From the NCBI RefSeq assembly GCF_017991995.1, contig NZ_JAGOPN010000013.1, positions 1 to 64,000 of the forward strand: a DNA stretch of 64,000 nt, in the 5' to 3' direction. The position numbers were made by a program, and so were the translations under genes. Positions 8,716 through 16,072 of this stretch are shown here, piece after piece. The first letter of the stretch is position 1. Every line of letters begins with the position of its first letter. The DNA is from Pseudacidovorax sp. (lineage in GTDB: Bacteria > Pseudomonadota > Gammaproteobacteria > Burkholderiales > Burkholderiaceae_C). The notes under the pieces are model-generated. The model was not told the origin of the DNA, did no database searches, and saw only the letters and a program-made list of their open reading frames with translations.

Positions 8716-9633
8716 ATGGCCCTGACGCGCTACACCCTTCGCCAGCTCGAGGCTTTCGTCGCCGTGGCGGAGCAGCGCAGCTTTACTGCCGCGGCGCAGC
8801 GCATGGGGCTCACGGCGCAGGCCGTGAGCCAGCTGATCGCCGAGCTGGAGGCCATCGTCGATTTCCGCCTCTTCGAGCGCACCACGCGGCGCGTGGCGCT
8901 GTCCAGCGCGGGCCAGCACTTTCTGGGGCCCGCCGAGACGGTCCTGCGTCATGTGCAGGCCGCGGAGATCGCGGCCTCCGACGTGCGCAATCAGGCGGCC
9001 GGCATCGTGCGGGTCGGTGCGCCCCAGGTGTTGGCCGGCACCGCCATCCCTGCGGCCATCGGCGCCTTCCAGGCGCTGCGGCCTCGTGTTGTCGTGCGGG
9101 TAAAGGATCTGCCGGTCGACCAGCTGGTGGATGCGGTGACGGCCGGCGACGTCGATCTGGCGGTCGGGCCGGATCGGCCCACCGGCGAAGGTGTGCAAGG
9201 TACCGCCGTCTTCGACAGCCGGTGGGTGCTGTGGTGCGCCCCGGACCATCCGCTGGCACGCCGCAGGCAGCTGCGGTGGACCGACCTGCACGGCCATGCC
9301 CTGGTGGCGGCGGGGCGCGACCATGAGCGCAGCGTTTCGCAGATGCATGTGAATGCGCCAGCGGATGCACGGGTGGAGCCGGTCGACGTGGTGGACAACG
9401 TCTCCACCGCCCTGGGCATCGCCGCCCAGGGGCTGGCGGCCACGCTCGCGCCGGCCTACGTGGGCGTGGTGGCGCGGCCCCTCGGCCTTGTGATGCGCCG
9501 CGTGGTCGAGCCCGAGACGGTGCGCACGGTCTGCCTCTACCGCTCGACGGTGCGCACCCTGCCGCCCGCGGCCGAGGCTTTCGCCGAGCACCTGCTGCAG
9601 TGGTTGCCCGGCTGGCAGAAGCAGGACGACTGA
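8716..9633 (+). CDS. LysR-family regulator, probable activator of the adjacent hpa-type operon
   Basis: 305 residues, standard LysR length. The N-terminal winged helix-turn-helix is RQLEAFVAVAEQRSFTAAAQ onward (residues 9-65), followed by a substrate-binding domain from about residue 90. It is divergent from the ring-cleavage operon and a perfect inverted repeat lies between them, so it is the likely pathway regulator with an aromatic acid or ring-cleavage product as effector. This differs from enteric hpa clusters, which use the MarR protein HpaR. Its stop is 4 bp from the convergent FMN-reductase stop. Confidence 0.9.
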   Translation: MALTRYTLRQLEAFVAVAEQRSFTAAAQRMGLTAQAVSQLIAELEAIVDFRLFERTTRRVALSSAGQHFLGPAETVLRHVQAAEIAASDVRNQAAGIVRVGAPQVLAGTAIPAAIGAFQALRPRVVVRVKDLPVDQLVDAVTAGDVDLAVGPDRPTGEGVQGTAVFDSRWVLWCAPDHPLARRRQLRWTDLHGHALVAAGRDHERSVSQMHVNAPADARVEPVDVVDNVSTALGIAAQGLAATLAPAYVGVVARPLGLVMRRVVEPETVRTVCLYRSTVRTLPPAAEAFAEHLLQWLPGWQKQDD

Positions 9634-9637
9634 GTCC

Positions 9638-10228
9638 TCAGCCGCGCGCGGCGGCCAGCAGGCGGATCTCCGCCAGCAGGTCGGCCAGACCCGCCTGGAG
9701 CATCTCCAGCGTCGTAGCGTCGCTCAGCCGGCCATCCTGAAAGCGGGAGGCGATCAGCGGAATGGCCACATGGGGCCGCGACAGCGGCCGGGCCAGCGTG
9801 GCGGCCAGCGCATCGCGGATCTGCGCCTGGGCCCGCACCCCGCCCAGGGCGCCGGGCGATGCTGTGATCACCAGCGCGGGCTTGCCCTTGAGAGGCGAGG
9901 CGAAGGCGGGCCGCGAGGCCCAGTCGATGGCGTTCTTCAGCACGCCGGGCATGCCGTAGTTGTATTCCGGCGAGCAGATCACCAGTCCATCGGCCTGGGC
10001 AATGGCATCCTTCAGCTCCGCGACGGCCGCGGGCGGCTGGGGGCCGTCCAGGTCGCCGTCGTAGGGCGGTATCTCCTCCAGCGTGAAGAGCCGCTGCTGG
10101 ACGTCTGCGGGCAGCAGCGTCGCCATGTTGCGCAGCACCGCGGTGCTGTGCGAGGCGCGGCGCAGACTGCCGGAGATGGCCAGCAGGCGAACCGCCGCTG
10201 CAGGCCTGATGTCGGAAGAAACATTCAT
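9638..10228 (-). CDS. NAD(P)H-dependent FMN reductase
   Basis: 196 residues of flavodoxin-like fold. Diagnostic motifs are LLAISGSLRRASHS near residue 15 (FMN phosphate loop) and SPEYNYGMPGVLKNAIDW near 86, the signature of the NADPH:FMN/quinone/chromate reductase family. These cytosolic enzymes reduce free flavin or quinones. It is convergent with the LysR gene and divergent from the GntR gene, 37 bp from the latter, so it may share that regulator. Supplying reduced flavin to a monooxygenase is possible, but no two-component monooxygenase is adjacent. Confidence 0.85.
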   Translation of the reverse strand: MNVSSDIRPAAAVRLLAISGSLRRASHSTAVLRNMATLLPADVQQRLFTLEEIPPYDGDLDGPQPPAAVAELKDAIAQADGLVICSPEYNYGMPGVLKNAIDWASRPAFASPLKGKPALVITASPGALGGVRAQAQIRDALAATLARPLSRPHVAIPLIASRFQDGRLSDATTLEMLQAGLADLLAEIRLLAAARG

Positions 10229-10262
10229 CGATCAATCCATTGAACTATGCACGGAAGAAAAG

Positions 10263-10274
10263 TTTATGCATAAA
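10263..10274. promoter_or_regulatory. 12-bp palindrome overlapping the GntR start codon
   Basis: TTTATGCATAAA is a perfect palindrome that contains the GntR ATG. The core ATGCA recurs at 10247, 10266 and 10284, spaced 19 and 18 bp. The AT-rich patch stands out in GC-rich DNA. A GntR autoregulatory operator is plausible but untested. Confidence 0.35.
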
Positions 10275-10976
10275 ATCTCGTCCATGCAAAAAACGGATGC
10301 CGTCTTGCGCGAACCCACGTTGGTGGACCAGGCCTTCGCCCGGCTGCGGCAGGACGTGCTCAGCGGCACCTACGCCGGGGGCGTCAAGCTGAAGGTGGAC
10401 GAGCTGCAGAACGCCTACGGCTTCTCCAGCAGTCCGCTGCGTGAAGCCCTCAGCCGGCTGGCGCAGGAAGGCCTCATCCGCGCCGACGAGCGCCGGGGCT
10501 TTCGCGTCGCGCCGCTGTCGGTCGAAGACATGGCCGACATCACCCGCATGCGCCTGATGCTCGATGTGCCGGCGCTGCGCGACGCCATCCAGCATGGCGA
10601 CGATCGCTGGGAGAGCGAGGTGGTGGCGGCCTTCCACCGGCTGGAGCTGGTCGAGTCCCGCCTGCCCGACGGCCCGGTGATCCTGGACGACCAATGGTCC
10701 GACCTGCACCGCGCCTTCCACCTCTCTTTGCTGGCTGCCTGTCCTTCGGAGCGGCAGCGGCGCTGGGGCGAAAGCCTGTTCGACCAGGCCGAGCGCTACC
10801 GGCGCTTCAGCGGGCGCTTCCGCAAGGTGGCCAAGCGCAAGACCAACGAGCACCGCCGGCTCATGGACGCCACCCTGCGGCGCGACGCCGACACCGCTTG
10901 CGCCTTGCTGGAGGAACACATGCTCAGCACGCAGCGCAACGTCGAGAACATCCTGAAAGACCTGCCGCCGCCCTGA
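10266..10976 (+). CDS. GntR-family regulator with FCD ligand domain
   Basis: 236 residues. The N-terminal winged helix (LVDQAFARLRQDVLSGTYAG to LIRADERRGFRVAPLS, residues ~17-75) is followed by an all-helical FCD domain, as in FadR/CsiR-type regulators. The ATG at 10266 has a GGAAG ribosome site 12 bp upstream; an in-frame ATG at 10284 is the alternative. It heads the rightward cassette of dioxygenase, FAH enzyme, receptor, DUF1185 protein and oxidoreductase, and probably controls it in response to an organic acid. Confidence 0.9.
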   Translation: MHKISSMQKTDAVLREPTLVDQAFARLRQDVLSGTYAGGVKLKVDELQNAYGFSSSPLREALSRLAQEGLIRADERRGFRVAPLSVEDMADITRMRLMLDVPALRDAIQHGDDRWESEVVAAFHRLELVESRLPDGPVILDDQWSDLHRAFHLSLLAACPSERQRRWGESLFDQAERYRRFSGRFRKVAKRKTNEHRRLMDATLRRDADTACALLEEHMLSTQRNVENILKDLPPP

Positions 10977-11027
10977 AGCGGCTTGGCCGGCGATCTATTC
11001 GAGACAACAACGGAGACAAGACCCCAA

Positions 11028-11597
11028 ATGCTCAAAGTCCTGCGGCCCACGCCTTCCCACTTCGGCATCTTCGTGACCGACCTGGAGAAGATGGTGGCCT
11101 TCTACACCGAGACCTTCGACCTCACGATCACCGATCGCGGCGCGGGCAGCACCTTCAAGAACGAGCTGGTGTTCACCAGTGCCAGCGAGGACCAGCACCA
11201 CCAGCTGGTGCTGGCTTCGGGGCGGCCCGCCGACGCCACGTTCAGCACGGTGATGCAGATCTCCTTCGTCGTGCCGAGCATCCAGCACCTGCGCGAAGTC
11301 ACGCAGCGCGCCCGGGAGCGGGGCGCCACCGAGGTGCGCGGCCTCAACCATGGCAACGCGCTGTCGATGTACATGCGCGACCCCGAAGGCAACACCGTCG
11401 AGGTGTACGTGGACATGCCCTTCTACGTGGCCCAGCCGCACGGCGATCCGCTCGACCTCGACAAGGACGACGAGACGCTGATGCGCGAGACCGAGGCCAT
11501 CTGCCGCGCCGATCCCACCTTCATGCCGCTGGACCAGTGGCAGGCCCGGTTCCAGGCCAAGGCCCCCGCTGCTGCGGCATCGGCTGCCCGCGCGTGA
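11028..11597 (+). CDS. VOC-family single-domain extradiol dioxygenase-like protein
   Basis: 189 residues of the vicinal-oxygen-chelate (glyoxalase/bleomycin/type I extradiol dioxygenase) fold. The three expected metal ligands can be placed: His in PSHFGIFVTDLEKM near residue 10, His in DQHHQLVLAS, and Glu in DPEGNTVEVYVDMP. A long C-terminal tail (about 50 residues) follows the fold. A GGAGACA site (11012-11018) sets the start. With the FAH gene next door, ring cleavage followed by hydrolysis of the product is the simplest reading. It could instead be a glyoxalase- or isomerase-like VOC protein. Confidence 0.82.
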   Translation: MLKVLRPTPSHFGIFVTDLEKMVAFYTETFDLTITDRGAGSTFKNELVFTSASEDQHHQLVLASGRPADATFSTVMQISFVVPSIQHLREVTQRARERGATEVRGLNHGNALSMYMRDPEGNTVEVYVDMPFYVAQPHGDPLDLDKDDETLMRETEAICRADPTFMPLDQWQARFQAKAPAAAASAARA

Positions 11598-11603
11598 TCC
11601 ACG

Positions 11604-11625
11604 CGGTGCCGGTTCTGGCACCGCA
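11604..11625 (+). other. Intergenic RNA hairpin between VOC and FAH genes
   Basis: GCGGTGCC (11604-11611) and GGCACCGC (11618-11625) form a perfect 8-bp GC-rich stem with a 6-nt loop. No T-run follows, so it is more likely an mRNA processing or stability element than a terminator. Confidence 0.5.
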
Positions 11626-11663
11626 CCCTCGACTCACCTCTTTCCCACTCGAATGGAGCACCC

Positions 11664-12527
11664 ATGAAACTGCTGTCCTTCCTCCACCAAGGCCGTGAAA
11701 CCTGGGGCGCCGTCGTCGGCGACGGCGTCGTCGACCTCGGCCAGGCCCGCCCGCAGCAGCCGACGCTGGCCGACTACATCGCCTCCGGCGACTACCTGCA
11801 GGCGGCCCAGCATGTCGAAGGCCTGCCCGTGGTGGCCAAGCTGGCCGACATCACCTACCTGCCGGTGATCACGCGGCCCGAGAAGATCGTCTGCGCCGTG
11901 CGCAACTACATGGACCACCACCAGGAAGTGCTGGCCGCCGGCATGCAGCGCGAGCTGTCGGAGATGCCGCCGATCTTCCTGCGCGTGTGGCGCTCGCAGA
12001 CGGCGCACAACGCGCCCATCGTCAATCCGAAGGTGTCGGATTCGCTGGACTGGGAAGGCGAGCTGGCCGTCATCATCGGCAAGGGCGGCCGTGACATCCC
12101 CAAGGACAAGGCCTACGAGCACGTCGCCGGCTACTCTTGCTACAACGACGGCAGCGTGCGCGAGTGGCAGTTCCATGCGAAGCAGATCGCCTCGGGCAAG
12201 AACTTCGAATCGACCGGCGGCTTCGGCCCCTGGATGGTCACCGCCGACGAGATCGCGCCCGGTCGCCAGCTCAAGCTGGAGACCCGCCTGAACGGCCAGG
12301 TGGTGCAGTCCAGCCACACCGGCCACATGATCTTCGACATCCCGACGCTCATCAATTACGCGTCGACCATCTTCACCCTGAGCCCCGGCGACGTGATCGC
12401 CACCGGAACGCCGGCCGGCGTGGGCTGGAGCAAGAAGCCGCCCCAGTTCATGAAGCCGGGCGATGTCTGCGAGGTCGAGATCGAGGGCATCGGCATCCTG
12501 CGCAACCCCATCGTCCAGCAGGCCTGA
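11664..12527 (+). CDS. Fumarylacetoacetate hydrolase family protein (second FAH gene)
   Basis: 287 residues with an N-terminal lid region and a C-terminal FAH domain. Metal ligands are in DSLDWEGELAVIIGKGGRDI near residue 125; YSCYNDGSVREWQ, FDIPTLINYASTIFTL and ATGTPAGVGW are family hallmarks. The protein resembles ureidoglycolate-lyase/acylpyruvase-type members more than HpaG. In context it probably hydrolyses or decarboxylates the product of the VOC dioxygenase upstream. It shares little obvious sequence with the FAH enzyme at 2209-3153, so the two are not a recent duplication. Confidence 0.88.
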   Translation: MKLLSFLHQGRETWGAVVGDGVVDLGQARPQQPTLADYIASGDYLQAAQHVEGLPVVAKLADITYLPVITRPEKIVCAVRNYMDHHQEVLAAGMQRELSEMPPIFLRVWRSQTAHNAPIVNPKVSDSLDWEGELAVIIGKGGRDIPKDKAYEHVAGYSCYNDGSVREWQFHAKQIASGKNFESTGGFGPWMVTADEIAPGRQLKLETRLNGQVVQSSHTGHMIFDIPTLINYASTIFTLSPGDVIATGTPAGVGWSKKPPQFMKPGDVCEVEIEGIGILRNPIVQQA

Positions 12528-12533
12528 AGCCCT

Positions 12534-12626
12534 GCATCGGCAGGCGCTGACGGCGCCTGTCGATGCCCCTGAGTGCGGCGCATCCCGGCCGGGATGCGCG
12601 ACACATCGCCCACCGGCAGCCCGGTG
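12534..12626 (+). repeat. Array of three consecutive stem-loops
   Basis: Three palindromes stand in a row in the 135-bp gap. Arms 12534-12547 and 12553-12566 pair over 14 bp with one G-U. 12578-12599 is a perfect 22-bp palindrome (half-site GCGCATCCCGG). Arms CACCGG (12611) and CCGGTG (12621) pair with a 4-nt loop. None carries a U-tract. They probably act as an RNA processing or attenuation zone between the FAH and receptor genes. Confidence 0.6.
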
Positions 12627-12662
12627 GTGCGAGCCATAAGAAATTCAATGGAGACAACCATC

Positions 12663-13631
12663 ATGCGGCGTAGAGATGCTCTCGCTGCAGGCCTCGGCTT
12701 TGCCTGCAGCTTTCCCTTCACAGCCCGGGCGCAGGGCTATCCCGACAAGCCCATCCGCGTGCTGCAGGGCTTTGCGGCCGGCGGCAATGCCGACACCATC
12801 GCCCGCGTGGTCGGCGCCGAAATGGGCAAGACCCTGGGCCAGCCCTTCGTGGTCGAGGCGCAGACAGGCGCAGGTGGCACCCTCGCCTCGGCGGCGGTGG
12901 CCCGGGCCAAGCCCGACGGCTACACGCTGCTGCTGGCCACCGGCGGCCATGCGGTGGCGGGGGCGCTCTACAACAAGCTCAGCTACCAGACGGTGGCCGA
13001 CTTCGAGTGCATCTCCACGATCACCTTCTTTCCCTTCCTGATCGTGGTGAAGGCCGATTCGCCCTATGCCTCGCTGGCCGACCTGCTCAAGGCGGCGCGT
13101 GCGCCGGGCAGCCAGGTGTCGTACGGCACGGCCGGCATCGGCTCCACGCACCACCTGGCCGGCGAACTGCTGGTGAAGATGTCCGGCGCTCGCATGCTGC
13201 ACGTGCCCTACCGCGGCGATGCGGCTTCGGTCACGGCGCTGCTGTCGGGCGAGGTGCCCTTCATCATCGCGCCGCCCACGGCCGCGATGGGCAACATCAA
13301 GGCGGGCAAGATGCGCGCCATCGCCACCACCGGCGCGCGCCGCTGGGGCCAGATGCCCGAGCTGCCGACGGTGGCGGAGCAGGGCGTGCCAGGCTACGAG
13401 GTCACATCCTGGGCTGGCCTGATGGCGCCGGCAGGTACGCCCCGGGCCATCGTCGAGCCACTGAACGTCGCGGTGCAAAAGGCGCTGCAGCAGCCGCAGG
13501 TGCGTACGCGCCTCGAAGACATCGGTGGCGAGGCGCGCGGCAGCACGCCCGAAGAGATGACGGCCATGGTCCAGAGCGAACTCAAGAAGTGGACCGTGGT
13601 GGTCAACGAGGCCCAGATTCCCAAACAATGA
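12663..13631 (+). CDS. Bug/TctC-family periplasmic solute-binding receptor
   Basis: 322 residues. The leader MRRRDALAAGLGFACSFPFTARA looks like a twin-arginine or Sec signal with cleavage after ARA. The mature protein shows the family signature YPDKPIRVLQGFAAGGNADT near residue 27, then KPDGYTLLLATGGH and HVPYRGDAASVTALLSGE. Bug receptors bind carboxylates and serve TctAB transporters or act in sensing; no tctA or tctB is in the window. A GGAGACA site (12650-12656) supports the ATG at 12663 over upstream ATGs. Ligand unknown, probably the acid degraded by this cassette. Confidence 0.9.
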   Translation: MRRRDALAAGLGFACSFPFTARAQGYPDKPIRVLQGFAAGGNADTIARVVGAEMGKTLGQPFVVEAQTGAGGTLASAAVARAKPDGYTLLLATGGHAVAGALYNKLSYQTVADFECISTITFFPFLIVVKADSPYASLADLLKAARAPGSQVSYGTAGIGSTHHLAGELLVKMSGARMLHVPYRGDAASVTALLSGEVPFIIAPPTAAMGNIKAGKMRAIATTGARRWGQMPELPTVAEQGVPGYEVTSWAGLMAPAGTPRAIVEPLNVAVQKALQQPQVRTRLEDIGGEARGSTPEEMTAMVQSELKKWTVVVNEAQIPKQ

Positions 13632-13648
13632 ACGAGCGAGGTGCTCCC

Positions 13649-14227
13649 ATGTCCCTGATCCAGATCCGCAAGCGCAGCCTGACCGTCGAGACCATCTACC
13701 ACGAGGGCGGCCCGCCGGTCGACCGGCCGCTCAAGCTGGCGGCGGCATGCGCGGTCATCCGCAACCCCTATGCCGGCCGCTACGAGCCCGACCTGATGCC
13801 GTTCATGGCCGAGCTGCGCTCGCTGGGCACATTGCTCGCGACGGAGCTGGTGGAGACGCTGGGCCGCGACCAGGTGGAGGTCTACAGCAAGGCCGCCATC
13901 GTGGGCGTGAACGGCGAGATGGAGCACGGTGCCGTCTGGCATGAGGCCGGCGGCTGGGCCATGCGTGCGGTGCTGGGCGAGCCCAAGGCCATCGTGCCGG
14001 CGGCCAAGGCCGTGGCCGCCACCGGCTACCGCCTGATGGTGCCGCTGCACTACATCCACGCCGCCTACGTGCGCAGCCACTTCAACAGCATGGAGGTCGG
14101 CATCCAGGACGCACCGCGCCCGGACGAGATCCTGTTCGCCCTGGTCATGGGCACCGGCGGCCGGGTGCATGCCCGGCTCGGCGGCCTGACCAAGGAACAG
14201 GTCTCGGTCCACGACGGCCAGCGTTGA
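13649..14227 (+). CDS. DUF1185 'amino acid synthesis' family protein
   Basis: 192 residues that match the Pfam AA_synth (DUF1185) family: RKRSLTVETIYHEGG at the N-terminus, CAVIRNPYAGRYEPDLMPFM near residue 35, and VEVGIQDAPRPDEI near 150. No biochemical role is established for the family, despite its name. An in-frame ATG at 13628 overlaps the receptor stop (ATGA) and would add seven residues, so the start is uncertain. It is embedded between a receptor and a quinone oxidoreductase and so is presumably enzymatic in the same route. Confidence 0.8.
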   Translation: MSLIQIRKRSLTVETIYHEGGPPVDRPLKLAAACAVIRNPYAGRYEPDLMPFMAELRSLGTLLATELVETLGRDQVEVYSKAAIVGVNGEMEHGAVWHEAGGWAMRAVLGEPKAIVPAAKAVAATGYRLMVPLHYIHAAYVRSHFNSMEVGIQDAPRPDEILFALVMGTGGRVHARLGGLTKEQVSVHDGQR

Positions 14228-14259
14228 GTGCGGTGCCAGCAGCAGGAGCAAGACCCACG

Positions 14260-15264
14260 ATGGCGACGACGATGAAAGCGATCCAGCTGCGGGTGCCTGG
14301 CGGCCCCGAGGTGCTGGAGCAGGTGGAACTGCCCGTGCCCGCCTGCGGGCCGGGCCAGGTGCTGGTGCGCGCGCGCGCCATCGGCGCGGGCGGGCCGGAC
14401 GTGCTCATCCGCAAGGGCATCTACAAGTGGATGCCGCCCATGCCGGCCATTCCCGGCAACGAGATGGCCGGCGTGATCGAGGCGGTGGGCGAGGGCGTGC
14501 CGGCCGACCGGGTCGGCCAGCGCGTGTTCGTCAGCGCGCGCGAGCTGCCGCAGCGCGGTGGCTGCTATGCCGAATACATCGCCGTGCCGGCCGATGCGCC
14601 CTTCGTGCTGCCCGATGCGATCTCGGACAGCGAGGCCGTGAGCCTGGGCAATGTGCAGCTCGCGCAGGCCATGCTGCTGGGCACGCAGGGCGGTCTGCCC
14701 GTGCGTTCGATCCTCGTGCCCGGCGCCGCTGGCGGCGTGGCCACGGCGTTGACGCAACTGGCGGCGCACCATGGCATGACGGTGATCGGCACCGCCTCCA
14801 CACCCGCCAAGCAGGCCCATGCACTGGCCCACGGCGTGACCACGCTGGTGGACGGCGATCCGGCGGGCCTGCCCGAGCGGGTGATGGCCGCCACCGGCGG
14901 GCGCGGTGTGGACCTGGCCTTCGACCACGTCGGCGACCGGCTGCTCATCGCCTGTATCCGCGCGCTGGCGCCCATGGGCACGGCCATCTCGTACAACATC
15001 GCGGGCGGCCCGCCGGCCGAGGATGTGTTCCAGACCCTGCGCTCGCTGCTCAGCCGCAGCCTGGCGGTGCGCACCTTCTCCATCCACACCTTCGACGCCG
15101 ACCGCACGCAGCGACGCGCACTGATGGAGACCGCCATCGGCCTGATGCGCGACGGCGCCGTCAAGGCTTCGCCGACGACGAGCTATCCGCTCGCACAGGC
15201 GTGCGAGGTGCACGCGCTGCTCGACGCGGGGTCGGTGCAGGGCAAGCTCGTGCTCGTGCCCTGA
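14260..15264 (+). CDS. Zinc-free medium-chain alcohol dehydrogenase / quinone oxidoreductase
   Basis: 334 residues of MDR fold. The N-terminal GroES-like domain lacks the catalytic-zinc Cys/His set, and the nucleotide-binding loop reads LVPGAAGGVATALTQLAAHH near residue 150, followed by DLAFDHVGDRLL. That pattern is typical of QOR-type NADPH:quinone or enoyl reductases. The ATG at 14260 has an AGGAG site; an upstream ATG at 14224 overlapping the DUF1185 stop is less likely. It is the last gene of the GntR cassette. Substrate not determinable. Confidence 0.87.
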   Translation: MATTMKAIQLRVPGGPEVLEQVELPVPACGPGQVLVRARAIGAGGPDVLIRKGIYKWMPPMPAIPGNEMAGVIEAVGEGVPADRVGQRVFVSARELPQRGGCYAEYIAVPADAPFVLPDAISDSEAVSLGNVQLAQAMLLGTQGGLPVRSILVPGAAGGVATALTQLAAHHGMTVIGTASTPAKQAHALAHGVTTLVDGDPAGLPERVMAATGGRGVDLAFDHVGDRLLIACIRALAPMGTAISYNIAGGPPAEDVFQTLRSLLSRSLAVRTFSIHTFDADRTQRRALMETAIGLMRDGAVKASPTTSYPLAQACEVHALLDAGSVQGKLVLVP

Positions 15265-15439
15265 GAACCTGCGTGGCCATCTCCGCACGGCTGCGGCTGC
15301 GCGAATGAAGGGATCTTGGCGCTCGTGTCCTGGCTGCCATCAAGCGTTCGCCGGCACCCCTGGAGGTGGCGCACCGCTTGTTCTAATCCGTCGCAGGGAT
15401 CACCCGCAATGCGGCGCACATGGATGGTGGAGACGACGT

Positions 15440-15922
15440 TTGGAGAGAACGGCCGACCTGTTTCTGTTTCGACTGGCCAAACTGGCCTCGGTGAGCGGGC
15501 AGCCCCTGGTGCGGCTGTGCGAAGGCAAGTACGGCATCACCCGGCGCGAGTGGCGGCTGATCGTGGTCCTGAGCCAGGAGGGGCCACTGCTGTCCACGAC
15601 GCTGGCGCGGCGTGCCAGCGTCGAGCCCGCGCGCACGTCGCGCACCGTCACGCAGTTGGTGGCGCGCGGCCTGGCCGAACGGATTCCGCGTCCGAACGAC
15701 CGGCGCTGCATCGAGATCCACCTCACGCAGCGGGCGCGGGACATCTATGAGGACCTTTATCCGGTGGTGCAGGAGATCGAAGGCGCGCTGCTGGCAGGCC
15801 TTTCGGCGCAGGACCGCGCCGAGCTGGGGCGCCTGATGTCCATGCTGGAGTCCACCGCCGGCGCGCTGGTGCCGCCCGGGCAACTGCCGAAGGCGGATCG
15901 CCGCAAGTTCCATCGGAAGTAG
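15440..15922 (+). CDS. MarR-family regulator, TTG start
   Basis: About 160 residues. The winged helix is clear: YGITRREWRLIVVLSQEG, RRASVEPARTSRTVTQLVAR and ERIPRPNDRRCIEI (residues ~30-90). The frame is open from 15305, but that extension has no MarR character. The TTG at 15440 lies 5 bp after a GGAGACG leader (15429-15435), the same leader used by neighbouring genes, and gives MERTADLFLFRLAKLAS, a normal MarR N-terminus. It probably controls the downstream receptor gene, whose promoter zone carries a short palindrome. Confidence 0.8.
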   Translation: MERTADLFLFRLAKLASVSGQPLVRLCEGKYGITRREWRLIVVLSQEGPLLSTTLARRASVEPARTSRTVTQLVARGLAERIPRPNDRRCIEIHLTQRARDIYEDLYPVVQEIEGALLAGLSAQDRAELGRLMSMLESTAGALVPPGQLPKADRRKFHRK

Positions 15923-15956
15923 GCAAGGGCGCGCAAACCCTAGGAATGGTTCATTT

Positions 15957-16005
15957 TTGCAATCATCTTGTCGTGACCTAGATTCGCCCGGCGCACACGG
16001 TGTGC
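15957..16005 (+). promoter_or_regulatory. Sigma70-like promoter with downstream palindrome
   Basis: TTGCAA (15957-15962) and TAGATT (15979-15984) are spaced 16 bp, an acceptable -35/-10 pair. Eight bases past the -10, GCACAC-G-GTGTGC (15993-16005) is a perfect inverted repeat, positioned where a MarR-type repressor would block the polymerase. It drives the receptor gene at 16073. Confidence 0.45.
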
Positions 16006-16072
16006 CTGGGCCAGGGCTGCATCGAGAGCGTTGAAAACTTTGCCTGTCGGTGAGACGGGTGTGGAGACGACG

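Noticed and set aside
2209-12527. The two FAH genes as the two halves of a split HpaG
   Set aside because: They lie in separate operons on opposite strands under different regulators, and the second resembles acylpyruvase-type members.
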